The notes under the pieces were generated by a model. The model was not told the DNA's origin, made no database searches, and saw nothing but the letters and a program-made list of their open reading frames with translations. A stretch of DNA of 64,000 nucleotides from Spirosoma foliorum (GTDB lineage: Bacteria; Bacteroidota; Bacteroidia; Cytophagales; Spirosomataceae): positions 8,569,501-8,633,500 of the forward strand of contig NZ_CP059732.1 in the NCBI RefSeq assembly GCF_014117325.1, in the 5' to 3' direction. Below, one piece after another: positions 16,908 through 26,294 of this stretch. The translations under genes and the position numbers were made by a program. Every line of letters starts with the position of its first letter. The stretch's first letter is position 1.

Positions 16908-17762
16908 CTATCTGAGGGCATCGGCTGTCTTTTGTGAGTAGTCGTCTAAACTGTCTTCCTCAACAATATGCACATGAGGCTGATTCGCTAATAGCTGAAC
17001 GGCCTGCTCATAGGGTTTGTACAATTTTCGATCTTTCGGCCGGGCGACGAGTACATCGAAGCGGGCATTACGCCGTTCTGCGTAGTCATTAAGCACAGTG
17101 AACTGGCCTACGTTAAGCGTTGCTTTTTCGTTGATGGACTGCTCTAATTTCAGATCAAAACTAACGGGCTTCACTAAGTTAAAACTCCCATTTTGCCAGG
17201 CAAAGGGGAACTGATAGGCAAAGCTTGTTCCTTCTGGCTTAACCGTAATCGGACGTTCGAAAGCTTCACGAGACAGCAGACCATCAAGACGCTGGCGAAG
17301 AAGTTGTTTGTATTCTTTCAGCAGATAGGTTCCGTCATGGCGTGGCCGATACTCGTCTTCATCGTAGAACGAGAGGTACAGTCTATAGAACTGTTCACCG
17401 ATTGCCGATAAATCCTCTGTGTATAAAACCGATGCTTTTACTTCACCAAACTGCAAGGCACTACTGTCGCGAGTCAGAATTTCGTTGTCAATCAGTTGCC
17501 GTGGGTGCGCTTCGTAATCAGCGAAGATTTCAGGCTGTTTCGTTAATTGCTTTGTTCGAGCGGCAATGCCCTTGAAGTAGGAACGTATTACCTTTTCGGC
17601 AAACTTAGGGTATAGTTTTCGAATGCGCCCTAACCGCTCGGGGTGGAGAAAAACAGCCTGGCGTTGCTCCGGGAACAGTAACAACACGCCAACGTTCAGC
17701 ACCTCACCCAGCGATTGGGCGTACCGGTATTGCAGGACGCTATAGTAGAAGACTGAGTTCAC
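16908..17762 (-). CDS. DUF3037-family protein
   Basis: A 284-residue protein starting MNSVFYYSVLQYRYAQSLGE, followed by VLNVGVLLLFPEQR; this N-terminal block (tyrosine-rich, then ..E.LNVGV..) is the DUF3037 signature. The rest is mixed alpha/beta. Function is unknown; DUF3037 genes often sit beside HipA-like or other accessory genes, but no such partner is seen here. It converges with the ceramidase-like gene. Confidence 0.65.
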   Translation of the reverse strand: MNSVFYYSVLQYRYAQSLGEVLNVGVLLLFPEQRQAVFLHPERLGRIRKLYPKFAEKVIRSYFKGIAARTKQLTKQPEIFADYEAHPRQLIDNEILTRDSSALQFGEVKASVLYTEDLSAIGEQFYRLYLSFYDEDEYRPRHDGTYLLKEYKQLLRQRLDGLLSREAFERPITVKPEGTSFAYQFPFAWQNGSFNLVKPVSFDLKLEQSINEKATLNVGQFTVLNDYAERRNARFDVLVARPKDRKLYKPYEQAVQLLANQPHVHIVEEDSLDDYSQKTADALR

Positions 17763-17903
17763 GCGATTAGTATTGTTAAAAAATTACAGGATATTACGGA
17801 CTATACATACTTTGGTTTACAGTGGGTGCTTGTCGAATCGGCAAATGTAAATAAAGGATTATTTTTTTGTTAATTGCCACGACTTCAAGCACTAGTAAAA
17901 GCC

Positions 17904-20348
17904 ATGTATCCACATCTAATTTATACAAACCCTCCTCAAGTTGATAAATTCAGTCAGCCCAACCGTGTTCCTGGTGAAAAGCCAAAAGATACTGATCAAC
18001 CGAACTATGCCCCAATGCAACAGGACTTTAGTGCGTCTTTGGCGAAGTTTAACCTTGATCGTGCCCGCCGGGCAGAAGGCCGTACATTACCCGTACCTGC
18101 TCATATAGATTACATTCGGATTCGGTTCTTTAGCGTTTTCGATAATGCTAAATTTGAATCACGCTACCGATCAAATTTTGGATTGGTTCCAGTCCTATCT
18201 GATGAATTCAATCAGCGAATATTATTTGCCATTGCAAACGACGATCGCTTCCAGAATTTCCTAAATGAAATTTTGAACTTTATCAATGCAGATCAGCATG
18301 AGAAAGACCAACGGCAATATAACAGCGACTTGTTATTTATTAAGGGATTTGAGCTATTAACTTCTCCTGATATTCTTCCCTCAATTGACATACCTTCTGA
18401 TGTTATACTGAATCTGGTTGATAGCCACCTAGATATTACTTCGATTCGGGAGTCAATTAATGGTGCTTTAGCCAGTTATCTGGAATCAAATGAGATTCGT
18501 TATGAGTTTGTAGATGGCAATAGTACCATTCAACTGTGGGATGTGACATCCGCTGAGTTAACAGAAGTAGTAAACAATTTTGATGTTATCACGTCTGTTC
18601 GGCCTAATGCGTTTGGAGTTATTTCACCAGATCGTTATGGTATCGCATCGCGCAGTTTTGGATTTCAACCCGTCTTGCCAGATAATGAGATTCCCATAAT
18701 TGGCATCATAGACACAGGGATCAGTGATCAAACGCCTTTGGCTGAATTGATTATGAATCCAAGAGAAAATGATCCGTATGATTTGACTCGAACAAACGCC
18801 CGAATCGATAATTGGGATAATACGTGGGGGCACGGAACCGGTGTTGCAGGTATAGCTGCTTTTGGCCATAAATTGCATTCACGAGTCAGTGGACAAGTAC
18901 AAGCAGATGCTCGTTTACTATCAATAAAAGCTTTAAGCCCTCGTAATCCCCGTGTTTCGGATAATGCCATTAGTGAGGCTATTCGTAGGGCAAATAAGGA
19001 GTTAGATGTACGGATTTTTGTACTGACAATATCCGAAAATATCAAGGACGATAATGAGCCTATTTCAGCCCTAGCGTATGAATTAGATTTGCTTGCCTAC
19101 GAATTGAACATTTTAATATGCATTGCTTCGGGCAACATGCGCAGAAATATGATCGATGCCTTAGGGCAAATGTTGCCTTATCCCAAGCATTTCTCAGATG
19201 CAGAAAATAATATTCATAGTCCAGCTGAGAGTATGAACAATCTAACTGTAGGGGCAATAGCAGATAATTTGGAGGCTAACCTATTTGTCGCAGGAATTGC
19301 TAATGACAAAACGGCTCCTGCCATCTACTCTTCTAAGTTTCATATTAATCTTGACTCTGCTACATTGACCCAAAATCAAGCTAACAAACAGTTGGTCAAA
19401 CCTGATATACTATATTACGGGGGAGATCATGAGATTACGGGCGATAAAAGTAGAACAGGCATTAGTGTGCTGACACCTAAAATAGGTCAATACTTCGTTA
19501 GAGAAACTGGAACTAGCTATGCTGCGCCATTCGTAGCTAATTTGGCTGCGCGAATTTTGGGAGAGTATCCGCGCCTGTCTATGCAGACGGTCAAGGCTAT
19601 AATAGTCAATTCAGCAACTGTACCAAAGCTGGATGAAACCTTTACTCCTGTTTCAAAATCTGTTTTGAATAACGTTTTAGGGAAAGGTATTCCATCTGAA
19701 CCGATTTGCCTTAAATCCACCGATCATGAAGCAACAATTATTCTGGAAGATGGTATTCTGCCGGGCCAGATTCAAACATATTCCTTGAAATTACCCGACT
19801 ATTTATTGATTTCAAAAAAAGCGACGGGCTTACTTGAGTTTCAACTAACTCTATGCTTCAAATTTAAGCCTATTCAGCACAGTCAGAGCACATACTGTCC
19901 CATTCATATTGGATTTGGCGTTTTTAGAAATGCCGAATTGAGTCAGATTGCTTCAGGGAAACTTGATGATCAATATGACAAAGAAACTAACGAGAGAACC
20001 AGCAAAGGCCATCGGCTAAGGACCGGTTGGTCGCAAGACCCTTATTATCGTGGTAAATTGCTCTGCAACACACAGAAAACCTCGTTCATAGTTGGTAAAA
20101 AAGAGTTGATTGATGAGCAAAATACATTCGTTATAGTACTATCATCCCAGTTTAGTAAATTACTGACTGAAACGCAGAAAGCAGAATACGCACAAGAAAA
20201 CGAATTTACAATAGCCATTCGGGTACATGAGCGACCAGCCAAGGGAGAATATATTGATTCGCTTTATGAAGGAATCCGATTGGTCAATAATCTGAGTACA
20301 TTGATTGAGCTGGATGCAGACTTGGAAGCAGAGGCTACCGCTGAATAA
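17904..20348 (+). CDS. Subtilisin-like (S8) serine protease of a protease-ATPase pair
   Basis: Start at ATG 17904 (MYPHLIYTNPPQ); a TTG at 17874 would add 10 residues. About 814 residues. The catalytic triad is complete: IIDTGI (Asp, about residue 270), GHGTGVAG (His, about 310), GTSYAAP (Ser, about 536). No signal peptide is evident, so the enzyme is probably cytosolic, unlike most subtilases. The first ~250 residues and the last ~230 form large unassigned flanks. S8 proteases of this cytosolic, long-flanked sort (Y4bN-like) are commonly encoded with an AAA+ ATPase, which is found immediately downstream on the opposite strand. Base composition is AT-rich compared with the neighbours, suggesting transfer. 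Confidence 0.85.
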   Translation: MYPHLIYTNPPQVDKFSQPNRVPGEKPKDTDQPNYAPMQQDFSASLAKFNLDRARRAEGRTLPVPAHIDYIRIRFFSVFDNAKFESRYRSNFGLVPVLSDEFNQRILFAIANDDRFQNFLNEILNFINADQHEKDQRQYNSDLLFIKGFELLTSPDILPSIDIPSDVILNLVDSHLDITSIRESINGALASYLESNEIRYEFVDGNSTIQLWDVTSAELTEVVNNFDVITSVRPNAFGVISPDRYGIASRSFGFQPVLPDNEIPIIGIIDTGISDQTPLAELIMNPRENDPYDLTRTNARIDNWDNTWGHGTGVAGIAAFGHKLHSRVSGQVQADARLLSIKALSPRNPRVSDNAISEAIRRANKELDVRIFVLTISENIKDDNEPISALAYELDLLAYELNILICIASGNMRRNMIDALGQMLPYPKHFSDAENNIHSPAESMNNLTVGAIADNLEANLFVAGIANDKTAPAIYSSKFHINLDSATLTQNQANKQLVKPDILYYGGDHEITGDKSRTGISVLTPKIGQYFVRETGTSYAAPFVANLAARILGEYPRLSMQTVKAIIVNSATVPKLDETFTPVSKSVLNNVLGKGIPSEPICLKSTDHEATIILEDGILPGQIQTYSLKLPDYLLISKKATGLLEFQLTLCFKFKPIQHSQSTYCPIHIGFGVFRNAELSQIASGKLDDQYDKETNERTSKGHRLRTGWSQDPYYRGKLLCNTQKTSFIVGKKELIDEQNTFVIVLSSQFSKLLTETQKAEYAQENEFTIAIRVHERPAKGEYIDSLYEGIRLVNNLSTLIELDADLEAEATAE

Positions 20349-21377
20349 TTAAGAGGCTTCCAATAAAGTCCTACGTTCTTGGTTTATAAGATCAGCCCAG
20401 ACGGCTGTCTGTATTTTCTGGGATTTGTGTTGCCCATCATATTTTGAAAATAAACTTCGCTTTATAGCAGTCAATAGCGTTTTTTGAATAGTATAATAAG
20501 ATAATCCTAAAGAATCTTTGATTACCTTCTGTGCTTTCGTTTCATTGTCAAAGGTAAAAGTCGAACTAGCAAGTGTTTTATTAATGAGTTCGTTAATATG
20601 GGCTTCGTCAGGTAATTCTAATTTCACAGACAGGTCAAAACGACGCAATAATGCGTCATCAATCATATCTTTCTGATTAGTTGCAGCAATAACAATACTG
20701 CTTTGAGGCAGATAATCAAAGAGTTGCAGGATTGTATTAACAACTCGCTTCATCTCCCCGTGATCCTGACTATAATCTCTGATTTTACCCAGTGTATCGA
20801 ACTCATCCATAAATACGATACAATCTTCGGTAGCGGCTCGCCGAAATATTTTAGCTAAATTTTTGCTGGTTTCGCCCAACTTAGAAGAGACAATAGCTCC
20901 CAAGTTGATGACAATCATCATTTTCTCCAGCTCTCCGGCCAATACATAGGCCGCCAAAGTCTTACCACAGCCCGATGGGCCGTAGAATAATACCTTATTT
21001 GATACAGGTAGATCGTATTGACGGAGCAGTTCGATAGAGCGATGTTCCTCAATAAAATAGGCTAACTCTGCATGGACGGCTTCTGAGCAGACCAAGTTAG
21101 GGAACCGATAATCGGACGTGAGCTTTTCAAGTATAAAATCGCTTACTTCACGATCTTCTTCCCTTAATATGTGTTTAGGAGACCCTATTTTAACGATTCC
21201 ATTCGTTTGCTGTTGACGAATAGCGTCCTTTAAAATTGACTGAAGCTGGAGGGCAAAGTTGACTTTCTTCGTTTGCTTCGAGTGCTCAATCAGCTCATTA
21301 AGGGTAAAAAGAAGCTTCTCTTGGTCGTTCTCCAAGCCATACTTCGCTATTTCCTTAATGTAATCTATCTGTTGCAT
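20349..21377 (-). CDS. AAA+ ATPase, partner of the S8 protease
   Basis: A 342-residue protein with an N-terminal helical region (1-95) and one AAA+ module: Walker A GPSGCGKT (133-140), Walker B CIVFMDEFD (about 190), sensor 1 IVIAATNQ (about 240), and arginine finger in DDALLRRFD. Its stop codon directly abuts the protease stop (20348/20349), so the pair is tail to tail rather than in one operon. Comparable ATPase/subtilase pairs occur in accessory islands, and a conflict or regulated-proteolysis role is inferred. The unusual convergent order may let antisense read-through balance the two. Confidence 0.85.
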   Translation of the reverse strand: MQQIDYIKEIAKYGLENDQEKLLFTLNELIEHSKQTKKVNFALQLQSILKDAIRQQQTNGIVKIGSPKHILREEDREVSDFILEKLTSDYRFPNLVCSEAVHAELAYFIEEHRSIELLRQYDLPVSNKVLFYGPSGCGKTLAAYVLAGELEKMMIVINLGAIVSSKLGETSKNLAKIFRRAATEDCIVFMDEFDTLGKIRDYSQDHGEMKRVVNTILQLFDYLPQSSIVIAATNQKDMIDDALLRRFDLSVKLELPDEAHINELINKTLASSTFTFDNETKAQKVIKDSLGLSYYTIQKTLLTAIKRSLFSKYDGQHKSQKIQTAVWADLINQERRTLLEAS

Positions 21378-21652
21378 CGCTCTTTAAATTACACAAAATA
21401 AGGGATAATATCTAACGAATTTTAATGCTATAACTATAAACCCAAAGACTTATTTTAAATAGGCATTATCAGTTTTGATTTCATGTGCCTATACCCTGAA
21501 TAAACTCAGCCGCTTGCGCATCATATAGGCGCAGGTATTGATGCTAAGGTAAAATCCGCATCTAGTCCAATTTGGAAAACGCCCTCTAAATCAATAAACT
21601 TACTTTGGAACACTTATACTTATGATTGAGAAAAGTAAAATTTGGTTAGCTT

Positions 21653-22066
21653 ATGTTTGATACACTTGCCTTTGCACAGGATATTTTGTCGCAGAAAGGC
21701 AGGCTCTCTGAGGCTTTGGGGCTGCCGTCTTCAAACCATCAACATTTAACTGCTATCGTTGCCTATCAACATCTCATTGATAATTGGGTCGAAGATGGTG
21801 CCATTGCTCCTACACATCAAACGGTTCTAGCGGCCCTCGATATAGCCTTATTGCTTACCGTAACGGGGCAACTGATTTATCACACATCGCCCGGCCCGGT
21901 TGGTGAAATTATGATTAACCTCCGCAATGGTGATAAGTCGGTAGAACTGCTTGCCTATCCCAGTGGTCGGAATAAATTTGTTCGCATTGGCTCTGACGAG
22001 ACTCCCCAACAAGGCCTACTGACGCCGGAATCGTTACGGGAAACTTTACAATGGCTTAACCGATAA
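21653..22066 (+). CDS. Hypothetical protein, first of a two-gene unit
   Basis: A 137-residue protein with no recognised domain; it is followed after 7 bp by the next gene in the same direction. It has a helical N-terminal half (LSEALGLPSSNHQHL, AYQHLIDNWV) and a beta-rich C-terminus. The preceding 275 bp (21378-21652) are AT-rich; on the reverse strand a stretch reading YLSINTCAYMMRKRL (near 21500-21550) looks like a coding relic that could not be assigned. Confidence 0.55.
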   Translation: MFDTLAFAQDILSQKGRLSEALGLPSSNHQHLTAIVAYQHLIDNWVEDGAIAPTHQTVLAALDIALLLTVTGQLIYHTSPGPVGEIMINLRNGDKSVELLAYPSGRNKFVRIGSDETPQQGLLTPESLRETLQWLNR

Positions 22067-22073
22067 TTTAGGA

Positions 22074-22457
22074 TTGATGAATAGTACCCCCGTAGCAGAC
22101 GAAGAACAATTATACCGAAGTATCTACCGCACGCCCTGGCATAAATACGTTGATCCCGATGGTCGGCCTACATCACGAAATTTCAAACTTAGACCCAAAG
22201 ACGAAGGAAAGCTATCGGTCGATGCAGCTAGCCTGACTACCCCAGAACATTCGGTTCGGGATCTTAGCAAATTTGCGCTTGCTTCTCTTGCCAATAGCGA
22301 TGTAAAAGCTATTGAGCTATCGACATTTCATGATCCCTGTACGGTTGAAGAACACGGCTTCGATAACCCAGCCCATGCTTACATCTGGGGTATGGATGAG
22401 GAAGATGATATTAAGCCCGCTTTACTGGCGCGGACGGCGACTGTGATCTTGAAATAA
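22074..22457 (+). CDS. Hypothetical protein, second of a two-gene unit
   Basis: A 127-residue protein with LYRSIYRTPWHKYVDPDGRP, a downstream FKLRPKDEGKLSVD segment and TTPEHSV. The pattern (paired W and DGRP, then xRxxDxGxLSVD) is recurrent in small uncharacterised bacterial proteins encoded next to a partner of about 130-140 residues, which fits a toxin-antitoxin-like two-gene unit; this is inference. About 200 bp of apparently empty sequence follows. Confidence 0.5.
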   Translation: MMNSTPVADEEQLYRSIYRTPWHKYVDPDGRPTSRNFKLRPKDEGKLSVDAASLTTPEHSVRDLSKFALASLANSDVKAIELSTFHDPCTVEEHGFDNPAHAYIWGMDEEDDIKPALLARTATVILK

Positions 22458-22663
22458 CTTTATCAATTTCTCCTGCCCACTCCCTACGGTTTTTCGTTCT
22501 ATCTCCTTATCGGCAGTTTCGATACGTTTGTCAGTTACCTGAAACAAAACTGATCTGCTACTGACCAGCGGCCCGATAAGGTCACGAACTAGGCTTAGAT
22601 GGTCGAAAAAGTAGAAAACTCTTTGAAGCAGTATGGCGACGATGAGTAAACTATCGTTGTACT

Positions 22664-23119
22664 TTATAACTCCTTTTTGCCAAATAACACCTTGGCTTCA
22701 GCGTCATAATCAATGATGAACCACTCATGGTAGAGTGTCGTCAAGTAAAAGCCTTCGGGTTGGTAATCGCCGATGGCGACATATCCGGCCCCGAATAGAC
22801 TGTCGTCATAGGTCGTGTCTTTGAGATAGATGACCAATTTGGTGTGGTCTTCGCTCAGAAAATGATGTAGGATGGTGATGTTCGGATGGCGGCTTCGGCT
22901 GATGGGTAAAAGTATCCAATAATCGCCTATCGACATGAACTGTGGGCGAGCGGCAACCGGGTCGAAGTCGGGATCCCACTTGAAGACCATATCGTCCGGT
23001 TGGTACGTTTTAAACTTCCATTCCCACGTTTCGGGGCCTTCGTGTTTCTCAATAATCCGATCCCAGCGGGTGTGCTTGATCCGGTCGATTGTCTGGGGCG
23101 ATAAGGCTTCTACCTGCAT
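22664..23119 (-). CDS. Conserved hypothetical protein, paralogue of the 13041 gene
   Basis: A 151-residue protein nearly identical over most of its length to the protein at 13041-13481, and in the same orientation. Here the C-terminus is intact (AKVLFGKKEL). No domain is recognised. The two copies make direct repeats about 9.6 kb apart, so recombination between them could delete the intervening ceramidase/S8/AAA block. A SWIM protein gene lies just upstream on the same strand, as a TPR protein gene does for the other copy. Confidence 0.7.
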   Translation of the reverse strand: MQVEALSPQTIDRIKHTRWDRIIEKHEGPETWEWKFKTYQPDDMVFKWDPDFDPVAARPQFMSIGDYWILLPISRSRHPNITILHHFLSEDHTKLVIYLKDTTYDDSLFGAGYVAIGDYQPEGFYLTTLYHEWFIIDYDAEAKVLFGKKEL

Positions 23120-23149
23120 AGTTTTTATTAGTTCTTATGGTAAACTAAG

Positions 23150-24931
23150 CTATTTTGGTCGCGCTAAACGGTTCATTCTCAATTCTTCCCGCAAGGCACT
23201 CAGACGACTATAGGTGTTGTACAGGTGCTGGGCGAAAATAGCTACCTGTGGTTTGAGCGATTGAAACGTAGCCAACGCGGCTAGCCAGCTTGCTATACGC
23301 TGGTACAAGTCGCGGCCCCGCTGTCCGCTTTCGAGGGATGTTTTCGTTCGATCCATCACTAAATCCATGCACTCGCTGGGGTGCGATTGGGCTACCAGTT
23401 TCAGTACATCGGGCAGTTGACGTATATAGAGCCAGTTTAGCGATTTTAGCCAGTCAAACAGGTCGTTAGTACGGTTCTCGGCATGGAGTACCTGCGCCAG
23501 GAACAGGGGGTGGGAGGCATAGGCGCTAAGAAAGCTGTCGGCAAATTGACGACGTTGCGTGTCTGTCCAGAATTCACGTAACGTCAGATAATCATCGAAA
23601 TGACCAATGCTTCGACAGCGATTTTCAAGGGCGTTCAAATAAAGGCTCAGGTCAGGGCCGGGCGCGAGCGATGTTGTCGTGAGGTGTTCGAGAATAAATG
23701 CATCGAAAGTGCCTGGAAAGTGTTTCGTGAGCCGGTGAAGGGTTTGAAGCAATATCGGTAAATTCCCCGACTGCTGTCGACGCTGGAGTAGTTGCAAACC
23801 AATAGCCTTGTCGTGATCCGCAAAGGTCTCGGCGGTTTTCAACCATAAGTCCTGATCGTGAAGGACATCGGCGATTCGTAACTGGACATATTCTGTGCCT
23901 AATGATTGCCAGCCATATTGGGTAATAGCCTGTTGAACGATTCTGGCAGAAGGCGTGTCGGTGACCAACGCTAGCAGCAACGGTTCAAACGCTTTTATGT
24001 CGTAGTAGATTTCGTCAGGATTGTTTTCTAATTCATCGAAGTATCGAACGCGCTCGCCCAACTGATTGAGCGCCTGACTGATTTGATCAGGATGTAAAAC
24101 CCGCCCGGCCATCTGGGCATAGGTCTCGGCTAATAGGTTTTGCCAGACAGCCCATGTTTGACTGGGGTAATCGTCGATAATTCCATAGTTATCGTCGTCA
24201 GGTTCATATGCGGCCAGGGCGCCTTCGTAAACACCCAGGTAAATGGTCATGGTGTCGGTCAGCCGCCCTTCGCGCAGGGCTTTCGCAACGCGTTCGGCGT
24301 ACTCGGAAAGAATCGATTCAATGAGTGGGTCGGGGTCAGGCGATTCTTCGGAGTAATAGTCATCCTCGTCCATTTCCAGCCCTTCATCATCGAACCGCAG
24401 TTCAGAAAGTGCTTCAAAGACCTCTGTACTGATGGTGTCGATACTTGTAGTTTCCTCATTATCGGCCTTGGTAAAGAAAACAGGTTTGAGGGCTGGCTGT
24501 TCCGTTCCTATAAACTGAGCGAATTGTACCTGAAGCTCAGGTTGTTTTTCTAAGAGTTGCCGCAGGAAATTTATTTTCTGGTCGGTGCTGGTTTGGTGCC
24601 AGACTTCCTCCAGACTTACCAACGGTTGATCAGGAATTGTAGGGCTATCGACTAGCTGAACAACAGGCCCAAACTGATCGATAACTGCCAGGCCGAATGC
24701 TACGCAATGTTTGCAGATGCCCTCGTAATAGTATGGACAGCTACAGTCGAACTCCGAATTAAGATGACTCAGCGTTAGAGAAACCTCATATAACTCCGAG
24801 CCTTCAACTTTCCCAGTGAAGGTATTACCCGCGCGCTTGATACGTCGAACGGCGTTGTTGTAGAAATAGTCTTCACCCCGGCTAAAGCTGGTGGCATTGG
24901 CAAGTTGCTGAAGTTGGGCTCGGCTAAGCAT
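23150..24931 (-). CDS. SWIM zinc-finger protein
   Basis: Start placed at ATG 24931 (MLSRAQLQQLANATSF); the longer frame to 24988 reads into a palindromic repeat. About 593 residues. The N-terminal SWIM finger is CSCPYYYEGICKHCVAFGLA, giving the CxCx(n)CxH pattern (about residues 58-80 from this start), preceded by the usual SFSRGEDYFYNNAV segment. The remainder is acidic then helical, TPR-like. SWIM domains bind DNA or proteins; bacterial examples occur with DUF4132, MoxR and VWA genes, which is of interest because a DUF4132 operon lies in the same window. Role unknown. Confidence 0.82.
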   Translation of the reverse strand: MLSRAQLQQLANATSFSRGEDYFYNNAVRRIKRAGNTFTGKVEGSELYEVSLTLSHLNSEFDCSCPYYYEGICKHCVAFGLAVIDQFGPVVQLVDSPTIPDQPLVSLEEVWHQTSTDQKINFLRQLLEKQPELQVQFAQFIGTEQPALKPVFFTKADNEETTSIDTISTEVFEALSELRFDDEGLEMDEDDYYSEESPDPDPLIESILSEYAERVAKALREGRLTDTMTIYLGVYEGALAAYEPDDDNYGIIDDYPSQTWAVWQNLLAETYAQMAGRVLHPDQISQALNQLGERVRYFDELENNPDEIYYDIKAFEPLLLALVTDTPSARIVQQAITQYGWQSLGTEYVQLRIADVLHDQDLWLKTAETFADHDKAIGLQLLQRRQQSGNLPILLQTLHRLTKHFPGTFDAFILEHLTTTSLAPGPDLSLYLNALENRCRSIGHFDDYLTLREFWTDTQRRQFADSFLSAYASHPLFLAQVLHAENRTNDLFDWLKSLNWLYIRQLPDVLKLVAQSHPSECMDLVMDRTKTSLESGQRGRDLYQRIASWLAALATFQSLKPQVAIFAQHLYNTYSRLSALREELRMNRLARPK

Positions 24932-24944
24932 AATCGGCTGATGC

Positions 24945-25026
24945 TTTTCGACAGGATTTACAGAATGAACAGGATTGTTTACTGACAAAATTAATTCTGT
25001 AAATCTTGTAAATCCTGTCGAAAAAA
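24945..25026. repeat. Dispersed palindromic repeat, family GACAGGATTTACA, copy 1
   Basis: Left arm TTTTCGACAGGATTTACA and right arm TGTAAATCCTGTCGAAAA flank an asymmetric centre. The same design occurs at 33642, 55271, 63031 and 63513. It overlaps the spurious N-terminal extension of the SWIM frame. Confidence 0.75.
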
Positions 25027-25397
25027 CCTTTACCGAAACCGTAGCACCTGTCTCATAAATTTACAGACGACCGATCGCGCCATTGGTTGATAAGTCCAGC
25101 AAACGGAGCAGTATTGGCAAATGAACAAGCTGACTAGCGTTAGGTGGAGCCAGTAAAGGTGGCGACCAATTTTAAGGCCCGGTTGTAGGAATCGTATCTG
25201 ACTCATGAGTGCTCCGCAATTCATCATGAGTTTCGTGAATTCGGGCTTTCGGATTGATTCAGGGAGTTATCGAACGAGGCAGGTTGTATAAGTGGCATAT
25301 AGGCAATAAGGGAGGTTTCGAGGAAGAGTATAAAGAGCGAAAGCTAGCGGGCGTAAATACACCCACTAGCTTAGTACGTACGCAGATCGCGTTTGGC
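25027..25397. other. Gene-free stretch
   Basis: No convincing gene or structure. A 65-codon minus-strand frame (25030-25227) is Cys/hydrophobic-rich, begins MMNCGALMSQIRF and has no recognisable family; it is not called. Confidence 0.4.
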
Positions 25398-25850
25398 TTA
25401 GGCCAGCGCCCGAGAGAACAGACCCACCCGCTCACGGAGCAAATAGCTGCTGATGTCGGTGCGGAGGTTACCGTTGAGGGTAAAGGCCCGCAATTCCGGC
25501 GACAGGTTGGCGTATTTGTCCAGTGCCTTGAACCAGGCGCTCCGATCCAGGTAAGGCGCTAACAGAATACGAGCCTGGTTTAGCGCACGGTGTTGCCGGG
25601 GCGACCAAATAGGCCGCTGCCGGTAAATGTATCCCTGACCGTTCAGCAGGTCGGGCAGCGCTTGTGGCGGTGCCATTGGAACCAACTCGGCCAGCAGATA
25701 CAACCCTAATTCAACGTTAAGCAAGCGATTCGCCACCATGCCCGGCAGTGCGTGCCGAAACCGAATTCGACTAGCCAGCGGTTCCTGCCAGCGTAACAAG
25801 CTAGCAAGAGCCGGGCGAGCAACAGGGGCGGTGGTGAGGAGCGTGTTCAT
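25398..25850 (-). CDS. Small protein A, paralogue of the 28057 gene, putative regulon member
   Basis: A 150-residue protein. The central block LLNVELGLYLLAELVP, PQALPDLLNG and the later ARILLAPYL, LRTDISSYLLRERVGLFSRALA align with LVDLELGLFLLQQLHP, ATALPALLRP, GRLLLSHFA and FSRNRLGVLRKMLA of the 28057 gene. No known domain; all-helical with an Arg-rich end. The two paralogues flank the PARP gene and its small partner and share a 17-bp promoter motif at identical distance (44 bp) from the start codon. Function is unknown; association with the PARP locus is by context. Confidence 0.65.
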   Translation of the reverse strand: MNTLLTTAPVARPALASLLRWQEPLASRIRFRHALPGMVANRLLNVELGLYLLAELVPMAPPQALPDLLNGQGYIYRQRPIWSPRQHRALNQARILLAPYLDRSAWFKALDKYANLSPELRAFTLNGNLRTDISSYLLRERVGLFSRALA

Positions 25851-25875
25851 TTGTATGTTTGTTTATTGTTCTATA

Positions 25876-25912
25876 CAAATATCACACCATGAGAACGTAA
25901 TCTTTTTACGTT
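25876..25912 (-). promoter_or_regulatory. Shared palindromic operator and -7 box of small protein A
   Basis: AACGTAA-TCTTT-TTACGTT at 25894-25912 is a perfect inverted repeat with 7-bp arms. In the gene's sense it reads CGTAAAAAGATTACGTT, then 11 bp, then the -7-like octamer GATATTTG (25876-25883 complement). The element begins 44 bp above the start codon, exactly as at 28496. See also 1159-1193. Confidence 0.65.
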
Positions 25913-26119
25913 GTTCTTTATTTTTGACATTATTTTCGGGTATTTCGCAAAAAAAGCCGCACTACGAGGGTACAAAACTTAAAACCCTCATAGCAAGACT
26001 GTTAGAACCTATTTTCGTTTTCTTCTTTCCCTTGGGCTGTGAGAGTGCCTGGAATGGATAGGTATTTCTGATGCAGGTGGAGCAGCCCCGGAGGGGTGAC
26101 CTGTCAATAGCTCTCAATA

Positions 26120-26191
26120 CATAAGTCGAAGCGCCGTAGGTGCGACCTATATAAACAGAATTAGGTCGCACCTACGGCGCTTCGACTTATG
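26120..26191. repeat. Perfect 30-bp inverted repeat (GTAGGTGCGACCTA type)
   Basis: Two perfect 30-bp arms (CATAAGTCGAAGCGCC... and its complement) around a 12-bp loop, in the 440-bp gap between small protein A and the PARP operon. A third, decayed partial copy of the GGTCGCACCTAC arm lies at about 26215-26243. It may be a REP-like element or terminator for the PARP operon. Confidence 0.75.
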
Positions 26192-26294
26192 GCAAATCCT
26201 GTGTTTTCTATTAACAGGTCGCACCTACAGTGCTATATGGATAGGTTGAAAAATGTGTATATACCTAAGGTACCCCACAGCCTAAAGTAAGCCT

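Noticed and set aside
21480..21560. Possible transposase relic on the reverse strand (YLSINTCAYMMRKRL)
   Set aside because: Too short and unmatched to any family I can name; noted only in the neighbouring gene's entry.
24140..24553. 137-codon plus-strand frame
   Set aside because: Antisense to the SWIM gene; composition of a shadow.
25030..25227. 65-codon minus-strand frame
   Set aside because: No recognisable family, no promoter or coding signal; kept as unassigned.
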